6,632 nucleotides of DNA from an uncultured Lachnospiraceae bacterium (lineage in GTDB: Bacteria; Bacillota_A; Clostridia; Lachnospirales; Lachnospiraceae): NCBI GenBank assembly GCA_905200565.1, contig CAJKKX010000135.1, positions 1 through 6,632 of the forward strand, given 5' to 3'. The translations under genes were made by a program, and so were the position numbers. Each line of letters begins with the position of its first letter. Within the stretch, counting starts at the first letter, position 1. The notes beneath the pieces were generated by a model that saw nothing but the letters and a program-made list of their open reading frames with translations, was not told where the DNA came from and did not search any database. Positions 1 to 6,457 of this stretch are shown piece by piece.

Positions 1-165
1 AAGGGGATCGCGGTGGTGATCCTGACCATGATGCTCTCCGATTCCCTCTCGCTGGCGGATCGCCTGCTGGTGGTCAACGAGGACGGCAGCGAAAGAGAGG
101 TGCTGCGCGGAGATTTTGCGACGATCTCAGCGGTAACGCCGTGGATCCATATTTATCAGCAGTAA
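1..165 (+). CDS. C-terminal fragment, possible ABC transporter ATP-binding protein (sugar type)
   Basis: Frame 1 is open from the left edge to a TAA at 163-165 and gives the last 54 residues of a protein whose start lies outside the window. The fragment reads GIAVVILTMMLSDSLSLADRLLVVNEDG near its beginning, when split as GIAVVILTMML and SDSLSLADRLLVVNEDG. This resembles the end of an ABC ATPase nucleotide-binding domain: a hydrophobic beta strand, a short helix, then an (A/S)DR(I/L)LV(M/V)..(D/E)G strand-turn. The usual H-loop histidine after the first strand is not present, which is normal for the second ATPase domain of RbsA/MglA-type sugar importers. The remaining ~25 residues are unremarkable. 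The DNA is GC-rich, unlike the AT-rich gaps that follow. No hairpin terminator is seen after the stop. The reading frame is secure; the family call is tentative because only a short tail is visible. Confidence 0.45.
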   Translation, partial: KGIAVVILTMMLSDSLSLADRLLVVNEDGSEREVLRGDFATISAVTPWIHIYQQ

Positions 166-192
166 AAAATCGCCCTGTATGACACAAAAACC

Positions 193-221
193 TTGACTTT
201 TTATGCAGATAGAAACATAAT
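193..221 (+). promoter_or_regulatory. Sigma-A-type promoter of the cyclophilin gene
   Basis: TTGACT (193-198) and CATAAT (216-221) are separated by 17 nt, each one mismatch from consensus. Transcription would start near 228, leaving a leader of about 60 nt before the ATG at 289. The leader carries a small hairpin at 237-250. Confidence 0.8.
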
Positions 222-236
222 TATGATATTAGGGCC

Positions 237-250
237 GCGGAGTGATCCGC
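237..250 (+). other. 5'-leader hairpin with GNRA-type loop
   Basis: GCGGA (237-241) pairs with TCCGC (246-250) around the tetraloop GTGA, which in RNA is GUGA and fits the stable GNRA class. It would lie about 9 nt from the predicted 5' end of the cyclophilin mRNA, well upstream of the ribosome binding site at 275-280. It might protect the 5' end from decay. With only 5 bp it could also be chance. Confidence 0.4.
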
Positions 251-288
251 AGGCATCAAAAGATATATGATTAGAAGGAGAAAGTAAT

Positions 289-810
289 ATGGCAGCAAAT
301 CCGATTGTAACAATTACCATGGAAAACGAGGACGTGATCAAGGCAGAGCTTTACCCGGAGATCGCGCCGAACAGTGTAAATAATTTTATCAGCCTGATTA
401 AAAAGGGCTTTTACGATGGGCTTATCTTTCACCGCGTGATCAATGGCTTTATGATTCAGGGCGGATGCCCGAACGGTACCGGTATGGGCGGCCCCGGCTA
501 CACGATCAAAGGGGAATTTTCCCAGAACGGCTTTGAAAATTCTCTCCGTCATACACCGGGCGTACTCTCTATGGCAAGAGCCATGCACCCGGACTCCGCA
601 GGCTCCCAGTTCTTTCTCATGCACAAAGCAGCCCCCCATCTGGACGGCGCCTACGCCGCATTCGGCAAAGTCATGGAAGGAATGGACATCGTAAATAAAA
701 TCGCAGAGGTGGATACGGATTATAATGACCGTCCGCTCGATCCTCAGAAAATCAAATCCATGACTGTGGAGACCTTCGGCGTCGCATATCCGGAACCAGA
801 AAAATGCTGA
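289..810 (+). CDS. Cyclophilin-type peptidyl-prolyl cis-trans isomerase
   Basis: Encodes a 173-residue single-domain cyclophilin, which catalyses cis-trans isomerisation of Xaa-Pro bonds during protein folding. There is no signal peptide or membrane segment, so it should act in the cytosol. The fold signature is complete: FHRVINGFMIQGG (residues 47-59), GMGGPGYTIKGEF (65-77), GVLSMAR (91-97), AGSQFF (104-109) and AAFGKVMEGMDIV (123-135). By family alignment, Arg49, Phe54, Gln57 and Phe109 match the human cyclophilin A catalytic residues Arg55, Phe60, Gln63 and Phe113. The cyclosporin-contacting Trp121 is replaced by His117 and His126 by Tyr122, as expected for a drug-insensitive bacterial type. 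The start is set by AAGGAG (275-280), 8 nt before the ATG. The gene has its own promoter and a terminator directly after it, so it is probably monocistronic. The length is usual for bacterial PpiA/PpiB-like proteins; which of these symbols applies cannot be told from sequence alone. Confidence 0.96.
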   Translation: MAANPIVTITMENEDVIKAELYPEIAPNSVNNFISLIKKGFYDGLIFHRVINGFMIQGGCPNGTGMGGPGYTIKGEFSQNGFENSLRHTPGVLSMARAMHPDSAGSQFFLMHKAAPHLDGAYAAFGKVMEGMDIVNKIAEVDTDYNDRPLDPQKIKSMTVETFGVAYPEPEKC

Positions 811-826
811 TTATTTTCCCCATATT

Positions 827-865
827 AAAACAGAGGCTGCCCAAACCGGAGCGGCCTCTGTTTTT
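827..865 (+). terminator. Rho-independent terminator between convergent genes, probably bidirectional
   Basis: A 14-bp stem (827-840 with 851-864, one G-T wobble) closes a 10-nt loop. It has a GC-rich core (CAGAGGC/GCCTCTG) and a run of five T at 861-865 for the plus strand. Read on the minus strand, the same stem ends in TTTT, 8 nt beyond the glycosidase stop codon at 873-875, so it can also terminate that transcript, though with a shorter U-run. Confidence 0.9.
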
Positions 866-872
866 GTAACGT

Positions 873-3800
873 CTATTTCACTTTTCCTTTTTTGCTCATA
901 CCTGCCCTTTTCATTTTCTTCAACAGGGAAGCTTTCTGCTTTTTGTTCATCTTTTTCGCACTTACCACCATCTTTGCAGATGTTTTCTTAAATGCGCCAG
1001 TTTTGATATTGTTCAGGGCTTTTCCCTTTAACTGAACGGATTTCAGATTCTTACATCCCATAAATGCCTGCTTTTCAATGGTCGTAACATACTTGCCCAA
1101 AATCACCTTTTTCAGTTTGGTATTCCCACTCATAACTTTCTTACCGACTGCCGTTACCTTATAGGTGATATTTCGCAGCTTTACGGTTGCCGGAACATTC
1201 AGCTTCACTGCCTTTTTATTCTTTGGCGCTACCAGCCGGGCAGTTTTCTTTTTCGCACTGATGACCTGGTAACGTCCGGAAGGAGTGATGATTTCCTCTC
1301 CATCTACCGGCGGTTCCTTTTCATCCCCATTATTTCCAGCTTTCTTAACCAGCGCCTTTTCCACTTCCTCCAGATTTGCAATCGCCTTTTCCAATTCTTC
1401 TTTCGTTGCATTCGTATTTGCCGAAACTGCTTTCGCCTCTTCCAGTACTTTTTTGAATGCCGCATAGGATTCCGGTGTATAGTCAGCTTCCTTTCTTGCT
1501 TCCGCACTGGCAATCGCATCTTTCAATTCCTGCTTCTTCTGCTCCATTACGCCAGGATCGACAATACCTTCCCTGAGCTGGATTTTATAAATGTTTGTTA
1601 CTTTCTGGTTCTCGGACGTCACAATCACCTTTACCAGCCCCTGTGCATCCGCCGGGACAATACTTACAGAAGCATTATCTTTTGCCACCGCTTTAACCGC
1701 TTCCGCAGAAACCTTACCTGCTTCTGCCTGATAGCCGTTCTCATCCACTTCGCCAGCCACGAATCCGCTAACGCTTCTTCCATCTACCGTCAGTGTCTCC
1801 AGAACTGCCGTGCCATTCGTTGTATAACCCGACGCCGTCGTCCAGATTTCCATCTCTGTCAAACCTACGTAGCCCGTTCCTACCTGTTTCATGGTAAATC
1901 TCAGCGCTTTCGCTTTCTGCGGCGTATCCAGCGTAATGCTGGTCTCCTGATTTGTCACGTAATCCGTATGCGTAAAGCCAACTTCCTGATAGGTCGCACC
2001 GTCCTCAGAAACCGCAATCGTTACCGACTCCGGCGCGGAAACATCTGCATCGCCAAAAAACCATACTTTCAGATTTTCAATCTCCTGCGCTTCCTCCCAG
2101 GTAAAAATAATGGCCGGAGAAGAATTCAATAAATGATCATTCCAGTTCGTCCAGCGATACTGTGGATTATCCCGCACATCATTTATCCCATCTGCAATGG
2201 ACAGCAGATTGTCTGCCGGATCACCGCAGCTCTCTGTCAGGGTCGCATAATCAGGCGCCACATTCTTTGGCTCTACCGTGACGCCTTCTGCCACACGAAT
2301 GGTTGCCTTCACCGGCATCTTCACATCATCTTCAACAACTGCCGTCCCCTGTACGGTAACGATCGTTCCAACCTTCTCGAAATCCTCCGCTGTAACAGCG
2401 TCCCATGTCACCGGATAAGCGCCATAGCTGCTTCCATCCGGAAGAAGAGCCTGCACCGTCTTTGGAAGCGCCGGAACGATGCCTGCCGTTGTTGCTCTTG
2501 AATAATTCTTTACCCCTGCGACAATCGGCCGCACATGCAGATTCGCATGAACCGGAATTTCCTCCTTGCCGATTTTCAGCATTCCATCCAGAAGATATTC
2601 ACCCGGCGTGCTGTACATCTCCTTCGTTACCTCTGACCATACGACACTTCCCTGCACGGTACTTCCATCGCTCATCGTTCCCTGTACGGTTGTCTGAAGC
2701 TGCGGAGCTGTTCCCATAATCACGGTATATTCCGCCGTAATCTGATAGTCTTTCAGGAATACTTCTCCCATTTGATCTCCAAGCGTATTCACAAATACGC
2801 TGTCTCCGGCAAGACCTGCGGATTCCGCTTTTAGATTAAAGCCGCCCGCACTCTCCGTACTACGCACGATTACCAGCGCTTTGCCGCTGAACGCGTCAAT
2901 GTTTGCAGTTTTTTCACTGGTAAGAACCGATTTCTGCTGGAACTTATCTACTGTGGAAGGATTTCCATTATCCACACCTACAATCGTTCCGTTTCCGGTC
3001 AGCGTAAAACGGATGTTGTTTCTCGCTGCACTGACAAAATTCTCATCTTTGTCAACCACATCAACAGAAATGTAACTGAGGCTGGAGCCATCCGCCTGAA
3101 TCTCCTTCTTCTCCGCTTTCACTTTCAGAGCTGTTCCCTTATCGCTGTTCGTTTTCACGCTGTCAAGACCAAGCGTATCTGTTATTACTGCGCCCTTTGT
3201 ATCATAAGCGACTGCCCGCAGCGTGCCTGCCTCATATTTGACGCTGAACTGAGCCGCCATCGCTTTCCATGTATTCTTCTCATTCACTGGGGTACACCGG
3301 CTGTTATCATTCGAGACATTGGTATATGTGGCCCATTCATGTCCAGCCCCTGTCGTGACCGCATTTCTGGTTGACGTACCGATCAACACATCATTCAGAT
3401 ACAGCTCCACCTTTGCCGCATTTGAGTAAATATATACCGGCACATTTCCGCCGCTGATCACCAGATCCTCTTCATTCCAGCTCTGGGGAACCACATGAAG
3501 CGTCGTAACATTTTCTCTCCACTGACTTGTATAGTAATAGAAAGAATCCTTCGGGAATCCAGCCGTGTCGATCACTCCGAAATAAGAGGAATTCGGCACT
3601 GCCTTCTGATCTCCGCTCACGCTTCCGGACGACGTTCCATGCCAGGGCGTCGGCTCACCAATGTAGTCAAAACCGGTCCAGATAAATTCACCGGACACAA
3701 AATCATCTTTAATCGTATAATACCAGGCCTCTCTCGCCACATTTCCCCAGCCTACACAATTTGTATCGTATGCGGTACACTGATAGTCCCCGTTTCTGCC

Positions 3801-5498
3801 ATACTGACTGGTTGTATTGTAGATACCGCGGCTGTTGCTCGGAGATGCCGTCTCAGTAGCAACGATCTTCCAATCCGGATGTACAGAATGTACGCCGCTG
3901 ATCGCACTCATAGAATAATTCATGCCTGCCACGCCGCCTGAATTTGCCAGCTCTGCTGTAATCTGATTTCTAAAATCGGATGGGTAACTGCTCTGGTTTC
4001 CACCCGGATTATTGTCACCCGATGTAATCGGCCTGGTATCATCGATTGCCTGAATGTACTGAATCATGTTTCTCGCATACTGCAAATAATTATTTGAACC
4101 GGGAACCCCGAAATTCAACTCATTTCCAATATCCCACATGATAACGGAGGGATCGTTTTTATCACGATGAATGTTGGATTCGAGCACAAACTTATACCAG
4201 GTATCTCCCGTTTTTGCTCCAAGAATCTGATTATCTGCCGCAATCGTCCGGTTAAAATGAGTTCCAAAATCCTGGGAGTTTCCATTTTTCGCATACTCCC
4301 ATCCGTCGTAAGTCTCATCCATAACCATCATACCCAGTTCGTTACAGGCGTCCAGCAGAACGTCTGCCGGTGTGCTGTGACTGGTTCGAATCGCATTACA
4401 GCCCATCTCTTTTAACATCCTTACCTGACGGTAAACCGCATCCCGGTATGCCGCTGCGCCAAGCGCCCCCTGGTCATGGTGCATACAGACGCCTTTCAAT
4501 TTTACATTTTCACCGTTCAGACTAAAGCCTGTGTCTGCGTCAAAGTTGAAATAACGGAAGCCGAAAGCCGTTCTATAGGTATCCTTCACTTCGTTATTTA
4601 CCAAAACCTCTGATTTTACATAATACAGGTTCGGAGTTTCACAGCTCCAGAGTGCAGGGCGGTTTACATATGCCTGCTGCTCCACTTCCTGTGCTGCATT
4701 CGCCGCCACCGTTACACTTCCGGTGACCGGTGAAGATACCTCATTTCCTTCTGCGTCCAGCACAGTCGTACGCACAGTCGCATTTACAGAAGTGTTTCCA
4801 TCATTCTGTACCGTAGTTGCTACGTTGACGGTTACGTTCCCGTTCTTCTCGTTCTCCAGGTTCGGAGTCGTTACATAAGTACCGTTTTTACCTACATGCA
4901 CCGCATCCGTGACTATCAGCTTTACATCACGATAAATACCAGAACCGGAATACCAACGGCTGGACGGGTAAGTACACTCTGCCTTTACTGCAATCACATT
5001 CTCCGTGCTGCCATCGCAGGTCACATAATCAGAAATATCGAAAGAAAAATCATTGTAACCATAATGATTCTCGCCAAGTTTCTGACCATTTACATATACA
5101 TAGGCGTGATTGTATACACCGTCAAAGTTCAGCACCAGTGTCCTTCCTGCATAAGAAGCCGGAAAAGTCACTTTCTTACGGTACCAGCCTGTTCCTCCCG
5201 GCAAAAAGCCAGACTCCGCCTCATAACTGTTGGAATATTCCTGTGTGATGCTGAAATCATGCGGAACTGCCGTTTCCTCCCATGTGGAATCGTCATACGC
5301 CCTTTGCTCTGCTCCTTTCACATCACCAAGCTGGAATTTCCATCCTTTATTAAAGTTTACTTCTCTCGCATCCTCCAAAGCAGCCGTAGTCACCGCCGTA
5401 TCAGCCGGAGCTGCTGATGCGGGAACATAGATGCTTCCGAAAGCAACTGCCGCCGAAAGCAACACCGACAGCCACCTTTTCCCTTGTTTTGGTCCCAT
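873..5498 (-). CDS. Secreted multidomain GH2 glycosidase, probable beta-galactosidase, with FIVAR and LRR tail
   Basis: A 1541-residue exported enzyme predicted to hydrolyse terminal beta-galactosides outside the cell. Residues 1-29 form a signal peptide (basic start, LSVLLSAAVAFGSIYV core, ASA cleavage site). Then, approximately: GH2 jelly-roll sugar-binding domain (45-200), GH2 Ig-like domain (200-315), GH2 TIM barrel (322-620), DUF4982-like domain (680-775), GH2 C5-like/Ig domain (790-900), two Big_4-like bacterial Ig domains (917-989, 994-1069), an F5/8-type C (CBM32-like) domain (1079-1219), a further beta-rich module (1227-1309), a helical FIVAR domain (1321-1386) and a lysine-rich BspA/LRR_5-like tail (1409-1541). 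The barrel shows MHHDQGALGAA (339-349), the acid/base Glu460 in DIGNEL, the probable nucleophile Glu549 in ATETAS, and GEFIWTGFDYIGEP. The HHD/GALG and ETAS signatures and the DUF4982/C5 modules favour beta-galactosidase over beta-glucuronidase, but the exact substrate is inference. No LPXTG anchor is present. The start is the ATG at 5496-5498, 7 nt after AGGGAGGT. An in-frame TTG at 5561 would put 21 extra residues ahead of the signal peptide and is poorly spaced from its GGAG. Confidence 0.93.
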   Translation of the reverse strand: MGPKQGKRWLSVLLSAAVAFGSIYVPASAAPADTAVTTAALEDAREVNFNKGWKFQLGDVKGAEQRAYDDSTWEETAVPHDFSITQEYSNSYEAESGFLPGGTGWYRKKVTFPASYAGRTLVLNFDGVYNHAYVYVNGQKLGENHYGYNDFSFDISDYVTCDGSTENVIAVKAECTYPSSRWYSGSGIYRDVKLIVTDAVHVGKNGTYVTTPNLENEKNGNVTVNVATTVQNDGNTSVNATVRTTVLDAEGNEVSSPVTGSVTVAANAAQEVEQQAYVNRPALWSCETPNLYYVKSEVLVNNEVKDTYRTAFGFRYFNFDADTGFSLNGENVKLKGVCMHHDQGALGAAAYRDAVYRQVRMLKEMGCNAIRTSHSTPADVLLDACNELGMMVMDETYDGWEYAKNGNSQDFGTHFNRTIAADNQILGAKTGDTWYKFVLESNIHRDKNDPSVIMWDIGNELNFGVPGSNNYLQYARNMIQYIQAIDDTRPITSGDNNPGGNQSSYPSDFRNQITAELANSGGVAGMNYSMSAISGVHSVHPDWKIVATETASPSNSRGIYNTTSQYGRNGDYQCTAYDTNCVGWGNVAREAWYYTIKDDFVSGEFIWTGFDYIGEPTPWHGTSSGSVSGDQKAVPNSSYFGVIDTAGFPKDSFYYYTSQWRENVTTLHVVPQSWNEEDLVISGGNVPVYIYSNAAKVELYLNDVLIGTSTRNAVTTGAGHEWATYTNVSNDNSRCTPVNEKNTWKAMAAQFSVKYEAGTLRAVAYDTKGAVITDTLGLDSVKTNSDKGTALKVKAEKKEIQADGSSLSYISVDVVDKDENFVSAARNNIRFTLTGNGTIVGVDNGNPSTVDKFQQKSVLTSEKTANIDAFSGKALVIVRSTESAGGFNLKAESAGLAGDSVFVNTLGDQMGEVFLKDYQITAEYTVIMGTAPQLQTTVQGTMSDGSTVQGSVVWSEVTKEMYSTPGEYLLDGMLKIGKEEIPVHANLHVRPIVAGVKNYSRATTAGIVPALPKTVQALLPDGSSYGAYPVTWDAVTAEDFEKVGTIVTVQGTAVVEDDVKMPVKATIRVAEGVTVEPKNVAPDYATLTESCGDPADNLLSIADGINDVRDNPQYRWTNWNDHLLNSSPAIIFTWEEAQEIENLKVWFFGDADVSAPESVTIAVSEDGATYQEVGFTHTDYVTNQETSITLDTPQKAKALRFTMKQVGTGYVGLTEMEIWTTASGYTTNGTAVLETLTVDGRSVSGFVAGEVDENGYQAEAGKVSAEAVKAVAKDNASVSIVPADAQGLVKVIVTSENQKVTNIYKIQLREGIVDPGVMEQKKQELKDAIASAEARKEADYTPESYAAFKKVLEEAKAVSANTNATKEELEKAIANLEEVEKALVKKAGNNGDEKEPPVDGEEIITPSGRYQVISAKKKTARLVAPKNKKAVKLNVPATVKLRNITYKVTAVGKKVMSGNTKLKKVILGKYVTTIEKQAFMGCKNLKSVQLKGKALNNIKTGAFKKTSAKMVVSAKKMNKKQKASLLKKMKRAGMSKKGKVK

Positions 5499-5505
5499 TC
5501 CTTTT

Positions 5506-5513
5506 ACCTCCCT
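5506..5513 (-). promoter_or_regulatory. Ribosome binding site deciding the glycosidase start
   Basis: AGGGAGGT on the minus strand lies 7 nt before the ATG at 5498, near-perfect complementarity to the 16S 3' end. It places translation start directly at the signal peptide and argues against the longer TTG-initiated reading. Confidence 0.9.
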
Positions 5514-5521
5514 ATCTTTTG

Positions 5522-5569
5522 AAATCTCCCCTTCCTGATACAAAAGCGGAGATTTACCCAATGTCTCCG
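5522..5569 (-). promoter_or_regulatory. Competing inverted repeats in the glycosidase mRNA leader
   Basis: On the minus strand, CGGAGA (5569-5564) can pair with TCTCCG (5552-5547), and AAATCTCC (5555-5548) can instead pair with GGAGATTT (5529-5522). Both hairpins use the same middle segment, so they exclude each other. The second is a perfect 8-bp arm pair with an 18-nt loop and ends 8 nt before the ribosome binding site. No U-run follows, so this is not a classical attenuator. A regulatory role is possible but unproven. Confidence 0.35.
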
Positions 5570-5635
5570 TTAAAACACACGAAATTCCCCCGTGAAACAG
5601 ACACTTTTCCGTGAATTTTAACTATTATAAATTCT

Positions 5636-5663
5636 ATTATAACGGAATATGAACTTTTGTCAA
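5636..5663 (-). promoter_or_regulatory. Perfect-consensus sigma-A promoter of the glycosidase gene
   Basis: On the minus strand TTGACA (5663-5658) and TATAAT (5641-5636) both match the consensus exactly with a 16-nt spacer. Transcription should begin near 5629, giving a leader of roughly 130 nt. Such a strong core promoter suggests high expression unless a repressor acts; a palindrome overlaps the -35 box (5655-5668). Confidence 0.88.
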
Positions 5664-5668
5664 CAAAA
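5655..5668. promoter_or_regulatory. Palindrome overlapping the -35 box, candidate operator
   Basis: TTTTGT and ACAAAA form perfect 6-bp arms around a 2-bp centre (CA). The palindrome covers the whole -35 element of the glycosidase promoter. A dimeric repressor bound here would block RNA polymerase. It is short and A/T-rich, so chance is a fair alternative, and no regulator gene is in view. Confidence 0.3.
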
Positions 5669-5692
5669 CACCACGACTATTCTTTTCCTGCT

Positions 5693-6406
5693 CTATTTCA
5701 AATTTGCAATTGCATAATCTGCTTCCTCTTGGGTAAATTTCTCTCCATACTCGGAAACTAACTGATCCCGAATTGCCGCAGGGGACATATTCATTGTCTC
5801 CTGATAGGACTGTGCTTTCGCAAGTGCATTGGCATTCCAGTCTGCTTCCAGATGATCCACTGCATACTGTGCCTCATCCTCCGTAAACTTTTCACCATAT
5901 TCAGAAATCAATTGGTCATAAATGCCTGCCTTAGACATGTGCATCGTATCACTGTAGCTTTCTGCCTTCGCAAGCGCATTGGCATTCCAGTCCGCTTCCA
6001 GATGATCGAGAGCATACTGCGCCGCTTCTTCACTGAATTTCTCCCCATACTCAGAAGTTAGCTGATCATAAAGCGCTGCTTTTGACATATGCATATAGCT
6101 GCTGTAACTCTCTGCCTTTCTCAGCGCAGAACGATACTCCGTAGGGACGTTATCCTCCTTGTTTTCCGTCACAGCCTCTGTGACCTCCGCTTCGGTGGTC
6201 TCCGCTTCAGTGATCTCCGCTTCAGTAGTCTCCTGTATTTCGGTTAAGTCCTCTGTAACCATTTCGGTTATCTGCTGTGTTTCGCTTGAAAGATCCCTTT
6301 GAATGGTTTCTTTTTCTTTGTCTGCTGTTCCGCAGGCAGTCCCAATCATTCCAACTACGAAAACTCCCACAATAAACCATTTTACATTTTTCATCTTTTT
6401 TAACAT
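5693..6406 (-). CDS. Putative Ltp-family surface lipoprotein with three Ltp repeats
   Basis: Encodes 237 residues in three parts. Residues 1-25 look like a lipoprotein signal: basic MLKKMKNVKW, hydrophobic FIVGVFVVGM, then IGTAC with Cys25 as the candidate lipidated residue. The lipobox is imperfect, with Gly instead of Leu/Val/Ile at -3. Residues 26-90 are a flexible acidic linker rich in Thr and Glu with TEAE-type five-residue repeats. Residues 93-237 hold three 50-residue repeats, each with a KA(E/Q)SY...M.MS..A..DQL.SEYGEKF..EEA.YA pattern, the Ltp (host cell surface-exposed lipoprotein) domain. The same anchor-linker-repeat plan occurs in the Ltp lipoprotein of Streptococcus thermophilus phage TP-J34, which blocks injection of superinfecting phage DNA; chromosomal relatives are common in Firmicutes and mostly uncharacterised. 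The start is supported by GGGAGG (6420-6415), 8 nt upstream. It sits on the same strand as the glycosidase, 194 nt upstream, without a visible terminator between them. Confidence 0.88.
   Translation of the reverse strand: MLKKMKNVKWFIVGVFVVGMIGTACGTADKEKETIQRDLSSETQQITEMVTEDLTEIQETTEAEITEAETTEAEVTEAVTENKEDNVPTEYRSALRKAESYSSYMHMSKAALYDQLTSEYGEKFSEEAAQYALDHLEADWNANALAKAESYSDTMHMSKAGIYDQLISEYGEKFTEDEAQYAVDHLEADWNANALAKAQSYQETMNMSPAAIRDQLVSEYGEKFTQEEADYAIANLK
5696..6130 (-). repeat. Three tandem 150-bp repeats encoding the Ltp domains
   Basis: The coding sequence repeats with an exact 150-bp period: 5981-6130 (residues 93-142), 5831-5980 (143-192) and a shortened third unit 5696-5830 (193-237). 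Units 1 and 2 are closest, sharing LEADWNANALAKAESYS across the junction. The third is more divergent (QETMNMSPAAIRDQ) and lacks the LEADWNA end. This points to duplication inside the gene. Confidence 0.9.
6183..6233 (-). repeat. 15-bp tandem repeat encoding the Thr/Glu linker
   Basis: Three units (6183-6197, 6198-6212, 6213-6227) share the plus-strand core CTCCGCTTC, followed by a partial copy at 6228-6233. Each unit adds five residues (TEAEx) to the lipoprotein linker. Copy-number change would lengthen or shorten the linker without shifting the frame. Confidence 0.8.
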
Positions 6407-6414
6407 TTTTTCTG

Positions 6415-6420
6415 CCTCCC
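6415..6420 (-). promoter_or_regulatory. Ribosome binding site of the Ltp lipoprotein
   Basis: GGGAGG on the minus strand stands 8 nt before the ATG at 6406. The spacing favours the first Met over the in-frame Met at residue 5. Confidence 0.85.
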
Positions 6421-6457
6421 GTATATATTTTTCTCTTTCTTTATGTAAGATAATTCA

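Noticed and set aside
222..227. TATGAT as an alternative -10 for the cyclophilin promoter
   Set aside because: Spacing from TTGACT would be 23 nt, too long; CATAAT at 216-221 gives the ideal 17 nt.
271..639. Minus-strand open frame opposite the cyclophilin
   Set aside because: The opposite strand encodes an unambiguous cyclophilin with promoter and ribosome binding site; this frame is a shadow.
873..1000. LPXTG-type sorting signal at the glycosidase C-terminus
   Set aside because: Neither an LPXTG-like motif nor a hydrophobic segment is present; the end is lysine-rich throughout.
1304..1519. Minus-strand Arg/Lys-rich frame of 71 codons within the FIVAR region
   Set aside because: It overlaps the glycosidase in another frame on the same strand; its basic composition simply reflects the lysine/glutamate-rich codons of the FIVAR helix.
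3495..3941. Plus-strand open frame of 148 codons opposite the catalytic barrel
   Set aside because: It lies opposite conserved catalytic sequence and shows no motif or initiation signal of its own.
4896..5417. Plus-strand open frame of 173 codons inside the glycosidase gene
   Set aside because: It is antisense to a well-supported GH2 domain, has no clear ribosome binding site, and its translation shows no recognisable domain.
5499..5561. A 21-residue N-terminal extension of the glycosidase from an in-frame TTG
   Set aside because: The extension would bury the signal peptide, its GGAG is only 3 nt from the TTG, and a far better ribosome binding site precedes the ATG at 5498.
5696..6130. CRISPR array, because of the regular period
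   Set aside because: The 150-bp period is coding sequence with repeated protein domains and no short repeat-spacer pattern.
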